NCBI GenBank assembly: GCA_028821405.1
Contig: JAPPGK010000056.1
Coordinates: 1 to 64,000, forward strand
Origin: Gammaproteobacteria bacterium
GTDB lineage: Bacteria > Pseudomonadota > Gammaproteobacteria > Pseudomonadales > Azotimanducaceae
Length of the DNA stretch: 64,000 bases
Direction: 5' to 3'
Shown here: positions 32,969 to 42,715 of the stretch, piece after piece
Layout of the letters: every line of letters starts with the position of its first letter
How positions within the stretch are numbered: position 1 is the stretch's first letter
Program-made: the position numbers and the translations under genes
Notes under the pieces: generated by a model
Seen by the model: only the letters and a program-made list of their open reading frames with translations
Told to the model about the DNA's origin: nothing
Database searches by the model: none

Positions 32969-33637
32969 ATGGCGCAGGGCACGGAGACCATCGCCATTCT
33001 GGGTGGAACCGGCGATCTGGGCACCGGACTGGCCATACGTTGGTCCAAGGCCGGCCACCGCATCGTCATCGGCTCCCGCACCCTGGAGAAGGCCCGCAAC
33101 GCGGTGGCCAACCTGAAGAAGATCAGTCCGGAGACTCCGGCGGACGCCATGGAGAACCCGGATGCGGCCGCCGCGGGCGACATCGTTGTACTGACGGTTC
33201 CGGCAGAACACCAAGTGTCGACGTTGGAGACGGTGCGCCAAGGTCTCGCCGGCAAGATCCTGATCGACGTGACGGTGCCCCTGATGCCGCCGAAGGTGGG
33301 CACGGTGCAACTTCCGGACGCCGGCAGCGCCGGCAAGCGCGCCCAGGATTTCCTCGGGGACGAGGTGATGGTCGTAACGGCATTTCAGAATGTTGCCGCG
33401 CATCTGCTTCAGGAGGATGTGCACATCGAGTGCGACGTGCTCGTGGCGGGAAACAAGCGCGCTGCCCGGGACAAGGTGATCCAACTCGCGGAGGAAGCCG
33501 GAATGCGGGCCTGGCACGCCGGTCCCATCGAAAACTCGGCCGCCGCAGAGGCCTTGACCAGCATCCTGATCCAGATCAACCGCCGCCACGAGATTTCCCA
33601 CTCGGGCATCAAGATCGTCGGCCAAGCAGACCATTGA
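32969..33637 (+). CDS. F420:NADPH oxidoreductase (Fno/Npdg type)
   Basis: A 222-residue enzyme that passes hydride between NADPH and coenzyme F420. It has the family start TIAILGGTGDLGTGLAIRW (dinucleotide-binding motif), SRTLEKARNAV where NADP phosphate is read, and a later GDEVMVVTAFQNVAAHLLQ segment. C-terminal part AWHAGPIENSAAAEALTSIL is typical. It is the first gene of a cluster with cofE, cofD and cofC. It would supply reduced F420 to the LLM and Ddn-like enzymes. A GGGAG site precedes the ATG. Confidence 0.9.
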   Translation: MAQGTETIAILGGTGDLGTGLAIRWSKAGHRIVIGSRTLEKARNAVANLKKISPETPADAMENPDAAAAGDIVVLTVPAEHQVSTLETVRQGLAGKILIDVTVPLMPPKVGTVQLPDAGSAGKRAQDFLGDEVMVVTAFQNVAAHLLQEDVHIECDVLVAGNKRAARDKVIQLAEEAGMRAWHAGPIENSAAAEALTSILIQINRRHEISHSGIKIVGQADH

Positions 33638-33648
33638 CCACGTCGCAG

Positions 33649-34413
33649 ATGCACAGCGGCATCACCATCACGCCCATCGGCGGCATCAAGCTGGTGGAAC
33701 CCGGCGACGACGTGGCCGCGCTCCTGCTGGACGGCCTGCAGGTCAGTGGTCTTGCCCTTGAGGACGGCGACATCCTGGCCGTCGCGCAGAAGATCGTGTC
33801 CAAGGCCGAAGGCCGCCAAGTCGATCTCGCAACCGTGCTGCCGTCCCCGGAAGCGTGTCGCCTGGCATCGGAAACGGAAAAGGATCCCCGGCTCGTCCAG
33901 CTGATTCTCGACGAGTCCACCGAGGTCGTGCGCAAGAAGCCGGGCGTCCTCATCATGCGGCACAACCTGGGCCTCGTGGGCGCGCACGCGGGCGTGGACC
34001 AGTCCAATATCGATCACGATGACGGCGGCAGCGCCCTGCTCCTGCCGGAAGACCCGGATGCCAGCGCCGCCCGGATACGTCGCGCGCTTGTGGCTGCCAC
34101 CGGGCGACACCTCGGCGTATTGGTGACCGACAGCGCCAATCGCCCCTGGCGGCTGGGAACCGTTGGCATTGCCATCGGCGCGGCAGGCCTGACGGCATTG
34201 GACGACCGGCGCGGCGGCACCGACCTCTACGGACGCGAACTCAAGGTGACGCTCGTGAACCGCGCGGATAGTCTGGCGAGCGCCGCAACCCTCGCCATGG
34301 GCGAGACCACCGAGCGTACGCCAGCCGCCCTGATCCGGGGTTTTGCCACGGAGGACTCGGGGCAGTCGGCAGCCGACATCCCGCGTCCCTTGGACGAGGA
34401 TCTCTTCCGATGA
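33649..34413 (+). CDS. cofE: Coenzyme F420-0:L-glutamate ligase
   Basis: A 254-residue CofE/FbiB-N enzyme that adds glutamate residues to F420-0 with GTP. Seen: GGIKLVEPGDDVAALL, GDILAVAQKIVSKAEGR, VLIMRHNLGLVGAHAGVDQSN, LGVLVTDSANRPWRLGTVGIAIG, and DLYGRELKVT. The family needs divalent metal and these blocks form the active site. The ATG at 33649 gives the usual N-terminus; a TTG at 33634 overlapping the previous stop (TTGA) is also possible. No fused FMN-reductase domain of the actinobacterial FbiB kind is present. Confidence 0.9.
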   Translation: MHSGITITPIGGIKLVEPGDDVAALLLDGLQVSGLALEDGDILAVAQKIVSKAEGRQVDLATVLPSPEACRLASETEKDPRLVQLILDESTEVVRKKPGVLIMRHNLGLVGAHAGVDQSNIDHDDGGSALLLPEDPDASAARIRRALVAATGRHLGVLVTDSANRPWRLGTVGIAIGAAGLTALDDRRGGTDLYGRELKVTLVNRADSLASAATLAMGETTERTPAALIRGFATEDSGQSAADIPRPLDEDLFR

Positions 34414-35330
34414 CGGTGCTCGCGCTGACCGGCGGCGTCGGCGGCGCCAAACTCGCGCTGGGGCTCGCCAAGGTCCTGCCGCCGGAGGACGTCGTCTTCG
34501 TGGTGAACACCGGCGACGACTTCGAACACTTGGGACTCCACATCTCCCCCGACGTGGACACCCTCACCTACACCCTGGCGGAGGTCGCGAACCCGGTCGC
34601 AGGCTGGGGCCGCAAGGACGAGACCTGGCGGTTCATGGATGCCCTGGAACGACTCGGCGGGGAGACCTGGTTCCGGTTGGGCGACGCCGATCTCGCCCTG
34701 CATCTGCGTCGGCGAACCCTTTTGGACGCGGGCAAGAGCCTTACCGCCGCGACCAACGAGATCGCCAGCCGGCTGGGTGTCAGACATACGATCCTTCCGA
34801 TGTCCGACGACCCCGTGCGCACCCGAGTCCTGACACCCGGCGGCCCGTTGGCGTTCCAGCACTACTTCGTGCGCGAGCGTTGCGAACCCAAGGCCGTCGG
34901 CTTCGAATTCGCGGGGGCCGAGACCGCCAGAGTGAATCCCGCGATCCCGTTCGAGTCGGTCACGGCCATCGTGTTCTGCCCCTCGAATCCTTTCGTCTCG
35001 GTGGACCCGATCCTCGCCGTCGATGGCATGCGCGACGCGCTTCTCGCCACCGGCGCGCCCATCGTCGCCGTCTCGCCCATCGTTGGCGGGCGGGCGATCA
35101 AGGGGCCCACCGCAAAGATGATGCGGGAACTCGGCGTACCCACGACCACGGTGGCGGTGGCGGAACACTACGCCGGTCTCGTCAGCCATTTCGTCATCGA
35201 CGAAGTGGACGCATGTGCCCGGGCGAAGGTGTCGGCGCTTGGAATGGGGACCGCCGCGCTCCAAACGGTCATGACGACCCTCGACGACCGCATGCAGCTT
35301 GCGCGGTCGGTTCTGGGTTTCATCCGTTGA
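34410..35330 (+). CDS. cofD: 2-phospho-L-lactate transferase (F420 assembly)
   Basis: A 306-residue CofD/FbiA enzyme that joins the lactyl (or phosphoenolpyruvyl) part to the deazaflavin Fo. Seen: LTGGVGGAKLALGLAKVL at the N-terminus, NTGDDFEHLGLHISPDVDT, WFRLGDADLALHLRR, and a late PIVAVSPIVGGRAIKGP. It overlaps cofE by four bases (ATGA) and its stop overlaps the TTG start of cofC. Length fits the family (about 310). Confidence 0.95.
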   Translation: MTVLALTGGVGGAKLALGLAKVLPPEDVVFVVNTGDDFEHLGLHISPDVDTLTYTLAEVANPVAGWGRKDETWRFMDALERLGGETWFRLGDADLALHLRRRTLLDAGKSLTAATNEIASRLGVRHTILPMSDDPVRTRVLTPGGPLAFQHYFVRERCEPKAVGFEFAGAETARVNPAIPFESVTAIVFCPSNPFVSVDPILAVDGMRDALLATGAPIVAVSPIVGGRAIKGPTAKMMRELGVPTTTVAVAEHYAGLVSHFVIDEVDACARAKVSALGMGTAALQTVMTTLDDRMQLARSVLGFIR

Positions 35331-36007
35331 ACATCGCCAACGGCATCTGGGCCCTGGTCCCGTTCAAAGGCGCGAGCGGGGCAAAGCGACGGCTTGAGTC
35401 CGTTCTCGACGAGCACGAACGGGAGAGCCTGGTGCTCGCGATGATCCGCGACGTGCTGGATACCCTGGCGCAGTGCCGCGCGTTGGGCGGAACTCTGCTG
35501 GTATCCCGGGACGCCCAGGCATTCGAACTGGCCGAGGAATTCGGAATGGACGTGTTCGAGGAGTCCGCCACGGACCTCTCCGGTGCCGTCGTTCAATCCG
35601 GGGCCTACGCGCAACGCCAACGTCAGGCCGAAGGCACCTTGTTCGTACCCGGCGACGTACCGTTGATTCGACCCCGTGATGTCGTTGCCGTACTCGATGG
35701 CCACGAACAGGTGACCCTCGTACCCGACGCCAACGACATCGGCACCAACGCAGCGGCGTCATCACCGCCCAACGCCTTCGAATATCTGTTCGACGGCAAG
35801 AGCTTCAGACCGCATATCGCCTCCGCCCGTCGAGCTGGAATCGAACCCAGAGTCGTACGCAACGCCGCCTGGGGCCTGGATGTCGACACGGTTGATGAAC
35901 TCGCCGTCGTGGCCCAGCGTGCGTCCGGCACGCGGACGGGTCGATTCCTGGAGTCGAGCGGCATCTCGGCGCGGTTAGGCGCAAGCCGGCCCTCGCAATC
36001 CCGATGA
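35327..36007 (+). CDS. cofC: 2-phospho-L-lactate / PEP guanylyltransferase
   Basis: A 226-residue CofC/FbiD nucleotidyltransferase that makes the activated GDP-linked precursor for CofD. It shows ALVPFKGASGAKRRLESVL (GTP-binding loop), GTLLVSRD, TLFVPGDVPLIRPRDV and WGLDVDTVDEL. The start is a TTG overlapping the cofD stop (TTGA). Which precursor (2-phospholactate, phosphoenolpyruvate or 3-phosphoglycerate) it uses cannot be read with confidence. Confidence 0.85.
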   Translation: MNIANGIWALVPFKGASGAKRRLESVLDEHERESLVLAMIRDVLDTLAQCRALGGTLLVSRDAQAFELAEEFGMDVFEESATDLSGAVVQSGAYAQRQRQAEGTLFVPGDVPLIRPRDVVAVLDGHEQVTLVPDANDIGTNAAASSPPNAFEYLFDGKSFRPHIASARRAGIEPRVVRNAAWGLDVDTVDELAVVAQRASGTRTGRFLESSGISARLGASRPSQSR

Positions 36008-36209
36008 AGCCCAGTACTACGCGTGGGGAGCCTCGAGGTCTTGGATTCCCACATGTTCACTACGGCCCCGTCAATCTCTCAAGGCCGATGACACCTCGCC
36101 ATCGTCCGAGACGCGGTTGATGCCACCGTTGCACGCAGTGCGGCGATGGACTTGATCGCAAATCGCCCCGCATAATGCTCCGCCTCCGCTTGCCAGGCGC
36201 CCGCGCCCG

Positions 36210-37934
36210 ATGACCCTCGCCCGATTCCGCACGTTCTCCATCTTCATCGTCGCCCTCGCCGTCGCTGCCGTGGTCGGATTGACGGTTTCCCCGACCTGGA
36301 CGGTGGAGAAGATTCAACTCGACACCCACACCGACGCCCAAGGCACGTACTACGTAATGGAAGGGGATCGCATACACTTCGCGGCGATTCCCATGGCCGA
36401 CGCCGAACTCGACCCGGCGCGCATCGCCGAATCCGGCGTGGCGCCATCGGTTGACGAACAATTCGTCGTCGATGAGAGCGGTGACGAGCCCGCCTACTTT
36501 CAGCTACTGGCCCAGCCGCATTGGGGCTGGTGGTCCCTGCTCCCCGCCGTGGTCGCGGTCCTGCTCTGCTGGGTGACCCGGGAACCGATCACCGCGCTGC
36601 TCGGCGGCATCATCGCCGGTGCCCTGGTCCTCGGCCAATACGACCTGACCGGCGACGTGCTGATCCCGCACCTCGGCACGGGCAAGGCCGCGGGCATCCT
36701 GATCCTCTACCTGTGGTTGCTCGGCGGGCTCATGGGAGTCTGGTCACGAACCGGGGCCGCCCAGGCGTTCGCCGAACTGATGACCAGGCACGTGGTCCGG
36801 GGCCCGCGCACCGCCAAGCTCGTGGCGTGGTTCCTTGGAATCATCTTCTTCCAGGGCGGCACGGTGAGCACCGTGCTGGTCGGAACGACGGTCAAGCCGC
36901 TGGCCGACAAGGAACGGGTCAGCCACGAGGAGTTGTCCTACGTGGTCGACTCCACCGCGTCTCCGATTGCGTCGCAGCTCGCGTTCAACGCCTGGCCGGC
37001 CTACGTGCAAGCGTTCATCTTCGTTGCCGGTGTCAGTTTCCTCGCTACCGAGTCCGACCGGATCAGCTTCTTCTTCAAGAGCGTGCCGTTCTGCTTCTAC
37101 GCCATCTTCGCCGTGCTGGGTACGTTCCTGCTTTCCATCGAGCGCCCGCCCTTCCTCGGCAGGCAGATGCGCGAAGCCATGGAGCGAGCCCGGTCCACCG
37201 GCGAACTCGACGCACCGGGGGCGGAACCCTTGAGCGCCAAGGAACTCCAGGGCAGCAACGTGCCAGAGGGCTACCGGCCGAACGTGCTCGAGTTCTTCCT
37301 GCCGTTGTTCACCTTGATCGGCGTCGCGATTACGACCTTCGTCGTCTTCGGCTCGCCGAACGTCCACTGGGCGTTCGGCGGCGCGCTCATCCTCGCGTCG
37401 GGCATCGCGCTCGCCAAGGGGATGTCGCTCAAGGATCTCATCGCGGGATACCACGACGGCATCAAGGGCGTGGTGCTGGGTTCGGTCATCCTGCTGCTCG
37501 CCATCACCATCGGCGGCATCAGCCAGAAGACCGGCGGCGGCATCTTCTTGGTCGAGCAACTCGGCGACAACCTGCCCTACTTCGTGCTCCCGGTCCTGTT
37601 CCAGGTCATGACCATGGTGATCGCGTTCTCCACGGGTACGAGTTGGGGCACCTACGCCGTCGCCTTCCCGCTTGCCATGCCGCTCGCCTGGGCAGTCGCG
37701 AACGGGCAGGGGTTGGCGCACCCCGAATTGTTCATGACGTTGTGCTTCGCCGCGGTCATGGACGGCAGCGTCTACGGCGACCAGTGTTCGCCGATCTCCG
37801 ATACCACGGTGCTGAGTTCCATGTGTACCGGCTGCGACCTGATGGACCACGTCAAGACGCAGATTCCGCAAGCCAGCGTCGCCGCCGTTCTCGCCGCGGT
37901 GTGCTGGACGGTCCTGGCATTCTTCACGGGTTGA
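36210..37934 (+). CDS. NhaC-family Na+/H+ antiporter
   Basis: A 574-residue membrane protein of the NhaC family with about eleven spans. Conserved stretches: [81 protein letters not shown] and [22 protein letters not shown]. The first 110 residues, before [13 protein letters not shown], form an extra extracytoplasmic region after an N-terminal helix. Such proteins extrude sodium, or swap organic acids, using protons. A CATAAT box lies about 38 bases upstream of the ATG. Next gene starts nine bases after the stop. Confidence 0.9.
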   Translation: MTLARFRTFSIFIVALAVAAVVGLTVSPTWTVEKIQLDTHTDAQGTYYVMEGDRIHFAAIPMADAELDPARIAESGVAPSVDEQFVVDESGDEPAYFQLLAQPHWGWWSLLPAVVAVLLCWVTREPITALLGGIIAGALVLGQYDLTGDVLIPHLGTGKAAGILILYLWLLGGLMGVWSRTGAAQAFAELMTRHVVRGPRTAKLVAWFLGIIFFQGGTVSTVLVGTTVKPLADKERVSHEELSYVVDSTASPIASQLAFNAWPAYVQAFIFVAGVSFLATESDRISFFFKSVPFCFYAIFAVLGTFLLSIERPPFLGRQMREAMERARSTGELDAPGAEPLSAKELQGSNVPEGYRPNVLEFFLPLFTLIGVAITTFVVFGSPNVHWAFGGALILASGIALAKGMSLKDLIAGYHDGIKGVVLGSVILLLAITIGGISQKTGGGIFLVEQLGDNLPYFVLPVLFQVMTMVIAFSTGTSWGTYAVAFPLAMPLAWAVANGQGLAHPELFMTLCFAAVMDGSVYGDQCSPISDTTVLSSMCTGCDLMDHVKTQIPQASVAAVLAAVCWTVLAFFTG

Positions 37935-37943
37935 GGACGCGAC

Positions 37944-38558
37944 ATGGTGACGATCTATCACGTCAAGGGCACCCGCGGCGTGCGGGTGATCTGGCTCTGC
38001 GAGGAGCTTGGAATACCCTACGAAGTCGAAATCATCGACTTCTCGCCGCGATTCAAGTCGAGCCCCGAGTGGCGCAGCAAGAGTCCCACGGGCAAAGTAC
38101 CCGCCGTGACTGTCGACGGCTTCACGATGTTCGAGTCCGGCGCGGTCTGCGACTACCTGCTCGAACGCCACGGCAACACTCGACTCCTCCCCGCACCCGG
38201 AACGAGGAACAGTGCGCTGTGCCGGCAATGGTCCTGGTTCGCCGAGGCGACCTTTGCGCGTCCCCTGGGCGAAATCGTCAACCACAACCGTGTCGCCCCG
38301 GCGGGCGGCCAGGTGGATTTCGTCATCGAGGACTGCAAGGCCCGGTCGCGCATTTGCATCGCCGCCATCGAGGATGTCGTCTCGAAGTCGGACTATCTCG
38401 TCGGCAACACCTTCACACTCGCCGACATCATGACGGGCTATACCCTCATGCTCGCGTCCAACTTCGGCGTGCTGACAGCCGACTACCCGCACACCCAGAC
38501 CTACTACGACCGCCTGTCCGAGCGGCGCGGCTTCCAGATCGCACGGGACGCGGGCTAA
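37944..38558 (+). CDS. Glutathione S-transferase family protein
   Basis: A 204-residue cytosolic GST-fold protein: thioredoxin-like N-terminal domain (TIYHVKGTRGVRVIWLCEELGIPYEV, then SPTGKVPAVTVDGFTMFESGAVCDYLL with the cis-proline and the glutathione-gamma-glutamyl site) and a C-terminal helical domain (VGNTFTLADIMTGYTLM). The class and substrate are not clear. It sits nine bases after nhaC and 19 before the phytanoyl-CoA-dioxygenase-like gene. Confidence 0.85.
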   Translation: MVTIYHVKGTRGVRVIWLCEELGIPYEVEIIDFSPRFKSSPEWRSKSPTGKVPAVTVDGFTMFESGAVCDYLLERHGNTRLLPAPGTRNSALCRQWSWFAEATFARPLGEIVNHNRVAPAGGQVDFVIEDCKARSRICIAAIEDVVSKSDYLVGNTFTLADIMTGYTLMLASNFGVLTADYPHTQTYYDRLSERRGFQIARDAG

Positions 38559-38577
38559 CGAAAACGAGGGGGACAAC

Positions 38578-39396
38578 GTGAACGCCGACTTCGAGGAACA
38601 ACAGTACCTGTTTGACTTGAACGGCTATCTCGTCATTGAAGACGCGCTCAAGCCCGACGAAGTGGCGGAGCTCAACGCCTTGATCGACGCCCAGGCTCTC
38701 CCGCCGCCGCCCGAGAACTTCCCGCGGTTCGGCAGCGCCGCTGGGGCGATTCGGAAGACCGGCCCGGGCTTTCTGGAGTGGGGCGAGCCTTTCGTCCGGC
38801 TCATGGATCACCCGGTCGTCATGTCGATCTTGAGGATGCGCCTCGGCGAGTGCTTTCGCCTCGAACGCCTCTACGGGATCTACATGCGCAAAGGATGGCC
38901 GGCGGGGAAGCTGCACGCCGACTACGGGGCGAGTTCACCCCACGCAACGTCCCCGCCCGGCGAGTACTACACGTTCCCCAACAACCGCATGTCGTCGGGA
39001 TTCGTCACCGGCAGTTGGAACCTGAACGACACCGGGCCCGGTATCGGCGGCTTCTGCGTCGTCCCCGGCAGCCACAAGGCGAACTTCCGCATTCCGAAGC
39101 CCATTCACCGGGCGCACCAGGACTCGCCCTGGGTCAAGATCGTCGAGGCGCCGGCCGGCAGCCTCACCCTGTTCACCGAGGCGCTGACCCACGGGACGGC
39201 CCGCTGGGAGGGCGACCACGAGCGCCGCACGTTGCTCTACAAGTACTGCGTGTCGAGCATGAGTTGGGGCGCGACCCGCGTCACACCACCCGAAGGGATC
39301 GATCTAACGCCGCGGCAGCAGCAATTGCTGGCCGGGCCCGGCGAACCGTTGACGCACTTTCCGTCGCTGTTCTCGGAGGAATTGGCGGCGAGCTGA
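38578..39396 (+). CDS. Phytanoyl-CoA dioxygenase (PhyH)-family protein
   Basis: A 272-residue 2-oxoglutarate- and Fe(II)-dependent dioxygenase-like protein. It begins NGYLVIEDALKPDEVAELNALID, the usual PhyH opening. A probable iron site is formed by the histidine and aspartate in KLHADYGA (about residue 115), with a distal histidine in EALTHGTARW (about residue 205). PhyH enzymes hydroxylate varied substrates (phytanoyl-CoA, ectoine, natural products). Start is a GTG. Substrate unknown. Confidence 0.8.
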   Translation: MNADFEEQQYLFDLNGYLVIEDALKPDEVAELNALIDAQALPPPPENFPRFGSAAGAIRKTGPGFLEWGEPFVRLMDHPVVMSILRMRLGECFRLERLYGIYMRKGWPAGKLHADYGASSPHATSPPGEYYTFPNNRMSSGFVTGSWNLNDTGPGIGGFCVVPGSHKANFRIPKPIHRAHQDSPWVKIVEAPAGSLTLFTEALTHGTARWEGDHERRTLLYKYCVSSMSWGATRVTPPEGIDLTPRQQQLLAGPGEPLTHFPSLFSEELAAS

Positions 39397-39415
39397 GAAT
39401 CCCGCGCCGGCGCTC

Positions 39416-39652
39416 CTACCCGTCAAAGACGTCCGCAGGGAGTTCGAAGACTCGAACGATGTCCCGCAGCATTCCGGTCGCTATCCGGGTCTTCGGCCCA
39501 TGGTACGGAAGCGGAAAGTGCCGCATTCGGCCATCGACGTCAGGGTGAACAACCATCCGATGGCTACCCTTTCCACGGCGCTTATGTACCTCGAACCGAC
39601 TGTCATGCCGCTTCAGCACGGCCACAACCTCGCGATACTCCTTCGGTGCCAT
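39416..39652 (-). CDS. HicA-type mRNA interferase toxin
   Basis: A 78-residue protein with the HicA double-stranded-RNA-binding-like fold: KEYREVVAVLKRHDSRFEVHKRRGKGSHRMVVHP, with the catalytic histidine in GSH (about residue 31), ending in IVRVFELP. HicA cleaves mRNA independently of ribosomes. It follows its HicB antitoxin on the minus strand by nine bases, so the order is hicB-hicA, the reverse of the usual hicAB. Confidence 0.85.
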   Translation of the reverse strand: MAPKEYREVVAVLKRHDSRFEVHKRRGKGSHRMVVHPDVDGRMRHFPLPYHGPKTRIATGMLRDIVRVFELPADVFDG

Positions 39653-39661
39653 CAGCCACCA

Positions 39662-40012
39662 TCAAGCCACCGCTCGCCTGAACGCCGCGCCACTGGGTTC
39701 CGGCAATAGGAGGTCCCCGACCCGATAATCCGGCAAGCCTGTCGCTTCGAGATCCAGAAGCCTGCGCTTCAAAGTCTCTCGTTTCAGGTCTGCGTAGAGC
39801 TTGAAATAGTGCGGTTCCGCCGGAATGAACACCTGATCGACATTGTCGTGCTGCACCGCAAACGAAATCTGCGCCTCGACGGCGCGATTCAGTTCGTCCA
39901 GAGCTTCATCGAAGGTCTCCCCGTACCCGCGCAGACTCATTTCCAAGGCGATCGCACACCACGCGTCGTCCTCGCGAATACCCAGAACATTGATCGTCAA
40001 TGCCAATTCCAC
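39662..40012 (-). CDS. HicB-like antitoxin
   Basis: A 116-residue protein whose first half has the HicB/ferredoxin-like fold (LALTINVLGIREDDAWCAIALEMSLRGYGETFDEALDELNRAVEAQI). Its C-terminal half is a longer, charged extension instead of the usual ribbon-helix-helix or HTH DNA-binding domain; this might bind DNA differently. It is the first gene of the HicBA pair, divergent from cofGH with 154 bases between. Confidence 0.75.
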   Translation of the reverse strand: MELALTINVLGIREDDAWCAIALEMSLRGYGETFDEALDELNRAVEAQISFAVQHDNVDQVFIPAEPHYFKLYADLKRETLKRRLLDLEATGLPDYRVGDLLLPEPSGAAFRRAVA

Positions 40013-40132
40013 GGCGCGGCCCCGCTGGTGTCAGTGACCCTTGGAAGATACCTCAATCCAGGAAACCGCGCCTCGGTGGTTACGTCGGCATGTTGAGTCG
40101 TGTCGTCGCGTGGCATCCCTTTCCCGCCCCAA

Positions 40133-40138
40133 GCATAA
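40133..40138 (+). promoter_or_regulatory. Possible -10 box (CATAAT) ahead of cofGH
   Basis: A CATAAT inside GCATAATGC sits 34 bases before the cofGH ATG. Similar GCATAATGC/CATAAT sites occur before nhaC (about 36172) and upstream of the peptide importer (about 53557). No -35 box is convincing. Confidence 0.3.
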
Positions 40139-40166
40139 TGCTCGCTTGGCGCAAGCTAGAGACAAT

Positions 40167-42653
40167 ATGAACACGGTGACACGGGGGCCGAGCCTCTCCG
40201 ACATCCTGCGGCGTGCCGAGCAGGGCGTCCTGCCGACGGAGGCGGAAGCGTTGGCACTCGCCGACTTCGAGGATACCCGCGCGCTTGCCGCCATCGCCGC
40301 AAGCTTGCGCGACCAAAGCTTCCTCAACGTCGTCACCTATTCCAAGAAGATCTTCATTCCGCTAACCCATCTCTGCCGCGACGTCTGCCACTACTGCACA
40401 TTCGCGCAGACGCCCTCCAAGCTCGACAACCCCTACATGGAACTCGACGCCGTCCTGGAAGTCGCCCGGCACGGCGCGGAAATGGGTTGCAAGGAGGCGC
40501 TGTTCACCTTGGGTGAAAAGCCGGAGCTCCGCTACCGCGCGGCACGCGAATGGCTTGCCTCCCACGGCTATTCGACCACTCTCGAATACCTGCACGATGC
40601 CGCCAATGCAGTGTTCGACGAGGCGGGGCTGCTTCCACATTTGAACCCCGGCAACATGACTCCGGAGGAGGTTGCGGCACTCCGTCCGGTCTCGCCGTCC
40701 ATGGGCATCATGCTGGAATCGGCGTCGGATCGGCTGACCGAAAAGGGAATGCCCCACTACGGTTCGCCGGACAAGGTTCCCGCGGTACGCCTCAAGACCC
40801 TGGCCGACGCCGGCGAGGCGCGGATACCGTTCACCACCGGCATCCTGATCGGCATCGGGGAGACCCGCCGTGAGCGCATCGAATCGCTGCTGGCGATTCG
40901 CCGGGTGCACGAACGCTACGGGCACATCCAGGAAATCATCGTGCAGAACTTCCGGGCCAAGCCGGGCACGAAGATGCGCAGTGCCCCGGAGCCCGACCTC
41001 GATGAATTGCTATGGACCATCGCCATCGCGCGCATCGTGTTCGGCCCCGAGATGAGCGTCCAAGCGCCGCCGAACCTGAGCCCCGGCGTGTTGAGCCAGA
41101 TCGTCGCCGCGGGGATCAACGACTGGGGCGGCGTGTCGCCGCTGACGCCGGACTTCGTGAACCCGGAAGCGCCCTGGCCGCATCTCGACGAACTGGCGCG
41201 GGAGACGGCCATCGCCGGCAAGGAGCTGCACGAACGGCTGACCATCTATCCCCGCTTCGCCCTCGACGTCGGGACCTGGGTGGACGCCGGGCTTCAGAGC
41301 GCGGTACTTGACCGGATCGACGGCGAAGGCCTGCCCCGAACCGACGATTGGTGCCCGGGCGATGAAGCCGCACCGCCGGCTTCGGTGCTTGACCGGATCG
41401 GCGCCGAACCCGTTCGCGTGTCCAACGACATCCAGTCGATCCTGGATCGTGCCGCCGCCGAGGAGGACCTCACCGAGAACGAGATCGTGCGCCTGATTCG
41501 GGCCCGGGGCGACGACTTCAACGCCGTCGTTCGAGCTGCGGACGCGCTTCGCCAAGCGCAGAACGGCGATACCGTCTCCTACGTCGTCAACCGCAACATC
41601 AACTACACCAACATCTGCTATTTCAAGTGCCAGTTCTGCGCGTTCTCGAAGGGCAAACTGGCGGAGAACCTGCGCGGCCGGCCCTACGACCTGAGTCACG
41701 AGGAGATCCAGCGCCGTACCCGCGAGGCGTGGGACCGCGGCGGCACCGAAGTGTGTATGCAGGGCGGCATTCATCCCGAATACACCGGCGCGACCTATGT
41801 CGACATCCTCCATGCGGTCAAGGAAGCCGTGCCCGAGATGCACATCCACGCATTCTCGCCGCTGGAGGTCTGGCAGGGCGCGGCCACCGCCAACCTACCC
41901 CTCGACGAATACCTGGCCGGACTCAAGGAAGCCGGTCTCGGCACGCTGCCCGGGACGGCGGCCGAGATTCTCGACGACGAAGTCCGCGCGGTCATCTGCC
42001 CCGACAAGATAAACACCGCGCAGTGGCTCGAAGTCATGGAGACCGCCCACCGTGTGGGCTTCAGAACCACCGCGACGATCATGTACGGCCATGTCGACCA
42101 GCCCAAGCACTGGGCCCGGCACCTGATCCGAATCCGCGAGGTGCAGAAACGGACCGGCGGCTTCACCGAGTTCGTGCCCCTGCCCTTCGTCCACATGGAG
42201 GCACCCCTCTACCTCAAGGGGCGGGCCCGCCGGGGGCCGACCTTCCGGGAAGCCATCCTCGTTCACTCGGTTGCGCGTTTGGCGCTCAATCCGCACATCA
42301 CCAACATCCAGGCAAGCTGGGTGAAACTCGGCCACGAAGGCGTACTCGCCGCCCTGAACGCCGGCTGCAACGATCTCGGCGGCACGCTCATGAACGAGAG
42401 CATCACCCGGGCTGCCGGCGCCGGCCACGGCCAGGAGACATCCCCCCAACGCATGGTGGCCATGATCGAGGCCGCCGGGCGCAAACCGCGTCAGCGAACG
42501 ACGGAGTACGACGACGTGGATTCCGCCACGGCGCGGCGCGGCCTGGACGCCGGCGAGCTGGCGATGATCGTCAACACCCCGGCGCGCAAATACGAGCGCA
42601 AGCGCACCCACGAACTCGTCAAGAACGAAATCCCGGCCGTCAACGTGGGGTGA
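40167..42653 (+). CDS. fbiC: Fused Fo synthase CofG-CofH (FbiC-like)
   Basis: An 828-residue two-part radical-SAM enzyme that makes the deazaflavin Fo, the chromophore of F420, from tyrosine and a flavin precursor. The CofG half (about 1-400) has its 4Fe-4S cysteines in LCRDVCHYC (C70, C74, C77). The CofH half (about 450-828) has them in CYFKCQFC (about C484, C488, C491). Other family blocks: EALFTLGEKPE, GGIHPEYTGATYVDIL and NIQASWVKLG. The fusion matches actinobacterial FbiC. Start is the ATG at 40167 (MNTVTRGPS); longer in-frame sequence is not family-like. It lies 4 kb from cofC, separated by unrelated genes. Confidence 0.95.
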   Translation: MNTVTRGPSLSDILRRAEQGVLPTEAEALALADFEDTRALAAIAASLRDQSFLNVVTYSKKIFIPLTHLCRDVCHYCTFAQTPSKLDNPYMELDAVLEVARHGAEMGCKEALFTLGEKPELRYRAAREWLASHGYSTTLEYLHDAANAVFDEAGLLPHLNPGNMTPEEVAALRPVSPSMGIMLESASDRLTEKGMPHYGSPDKVPAVRLKTLADAGEARIPFTTGILIGIGETRRERIESLLAIRRVHERYGHIQEIIVQNFRAKPGTKMRSAPEPDLDELLWTIAIARIVFGPEMSVQAPPNLSPGVLSQIVAAGINDWGGVSPLTPDFVNPEAPWPHLDELARETAIAGKELHERLTIYPRFALDVGTWVDAGLQSAVLDRIDGEGLPRTDDWCPGDEAAPPASVLDRIGAEPVRVSNDIQSILDRAAAEEDLTENEIVRLIRARGDDFNAVVRAADALRQAQNGDTVSYVVNRNINYTNICYFKCQFCAFSKGKLAENLRGRPYDLSHEEIQRRTREAWDRGGTEVCMQGGIHPEYTGATYVDILHAVKEAVPEMHIHAFSPLEVWQGAATANLPLDEYLAGLKEAGLGTLPGTAAEILDDEVRAVICPDKINTAQWLEVMETAHRVGFRTTATIMYGHVDQPKHWARHLIRIREVQKRTGGFTEFVPLPFVHMEAPLYLKGRARRGPTFREAILVHSVARLALNPHITNIQASWVKLGHEGVLAALNAGCNDLGGTLMNESITRAAGAGHGQETSPQRMVAMIEAAGRKPRQRTTEYDDVDSATARRGLDAGELAMIVNTPARKYERKRTHELVKNEIPAVNVG

Positions 42654-42715
42654 TGCCGCGTCTTCTGTGGAACGAACCGTTACCCATGGGTTCACCCAAT
42701 GGGCGGCCGCGCCCC

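Noticed and set aside
32611..33648. Open frame extending cofE upstream over the repeats and the F420:NADPH reductase gene
   Set aside because: It only exists because of repeats and high GC. The F420:NADPH reductase is the true gene there.
36744..38576. Long open frame on the minus strand opposite nhaC and the GST gene
   Set aside because: High GC leaves the opposite frame open. The plus-strand genes are clear family members and the opposite protein has no signal, motif or family-like sequence.
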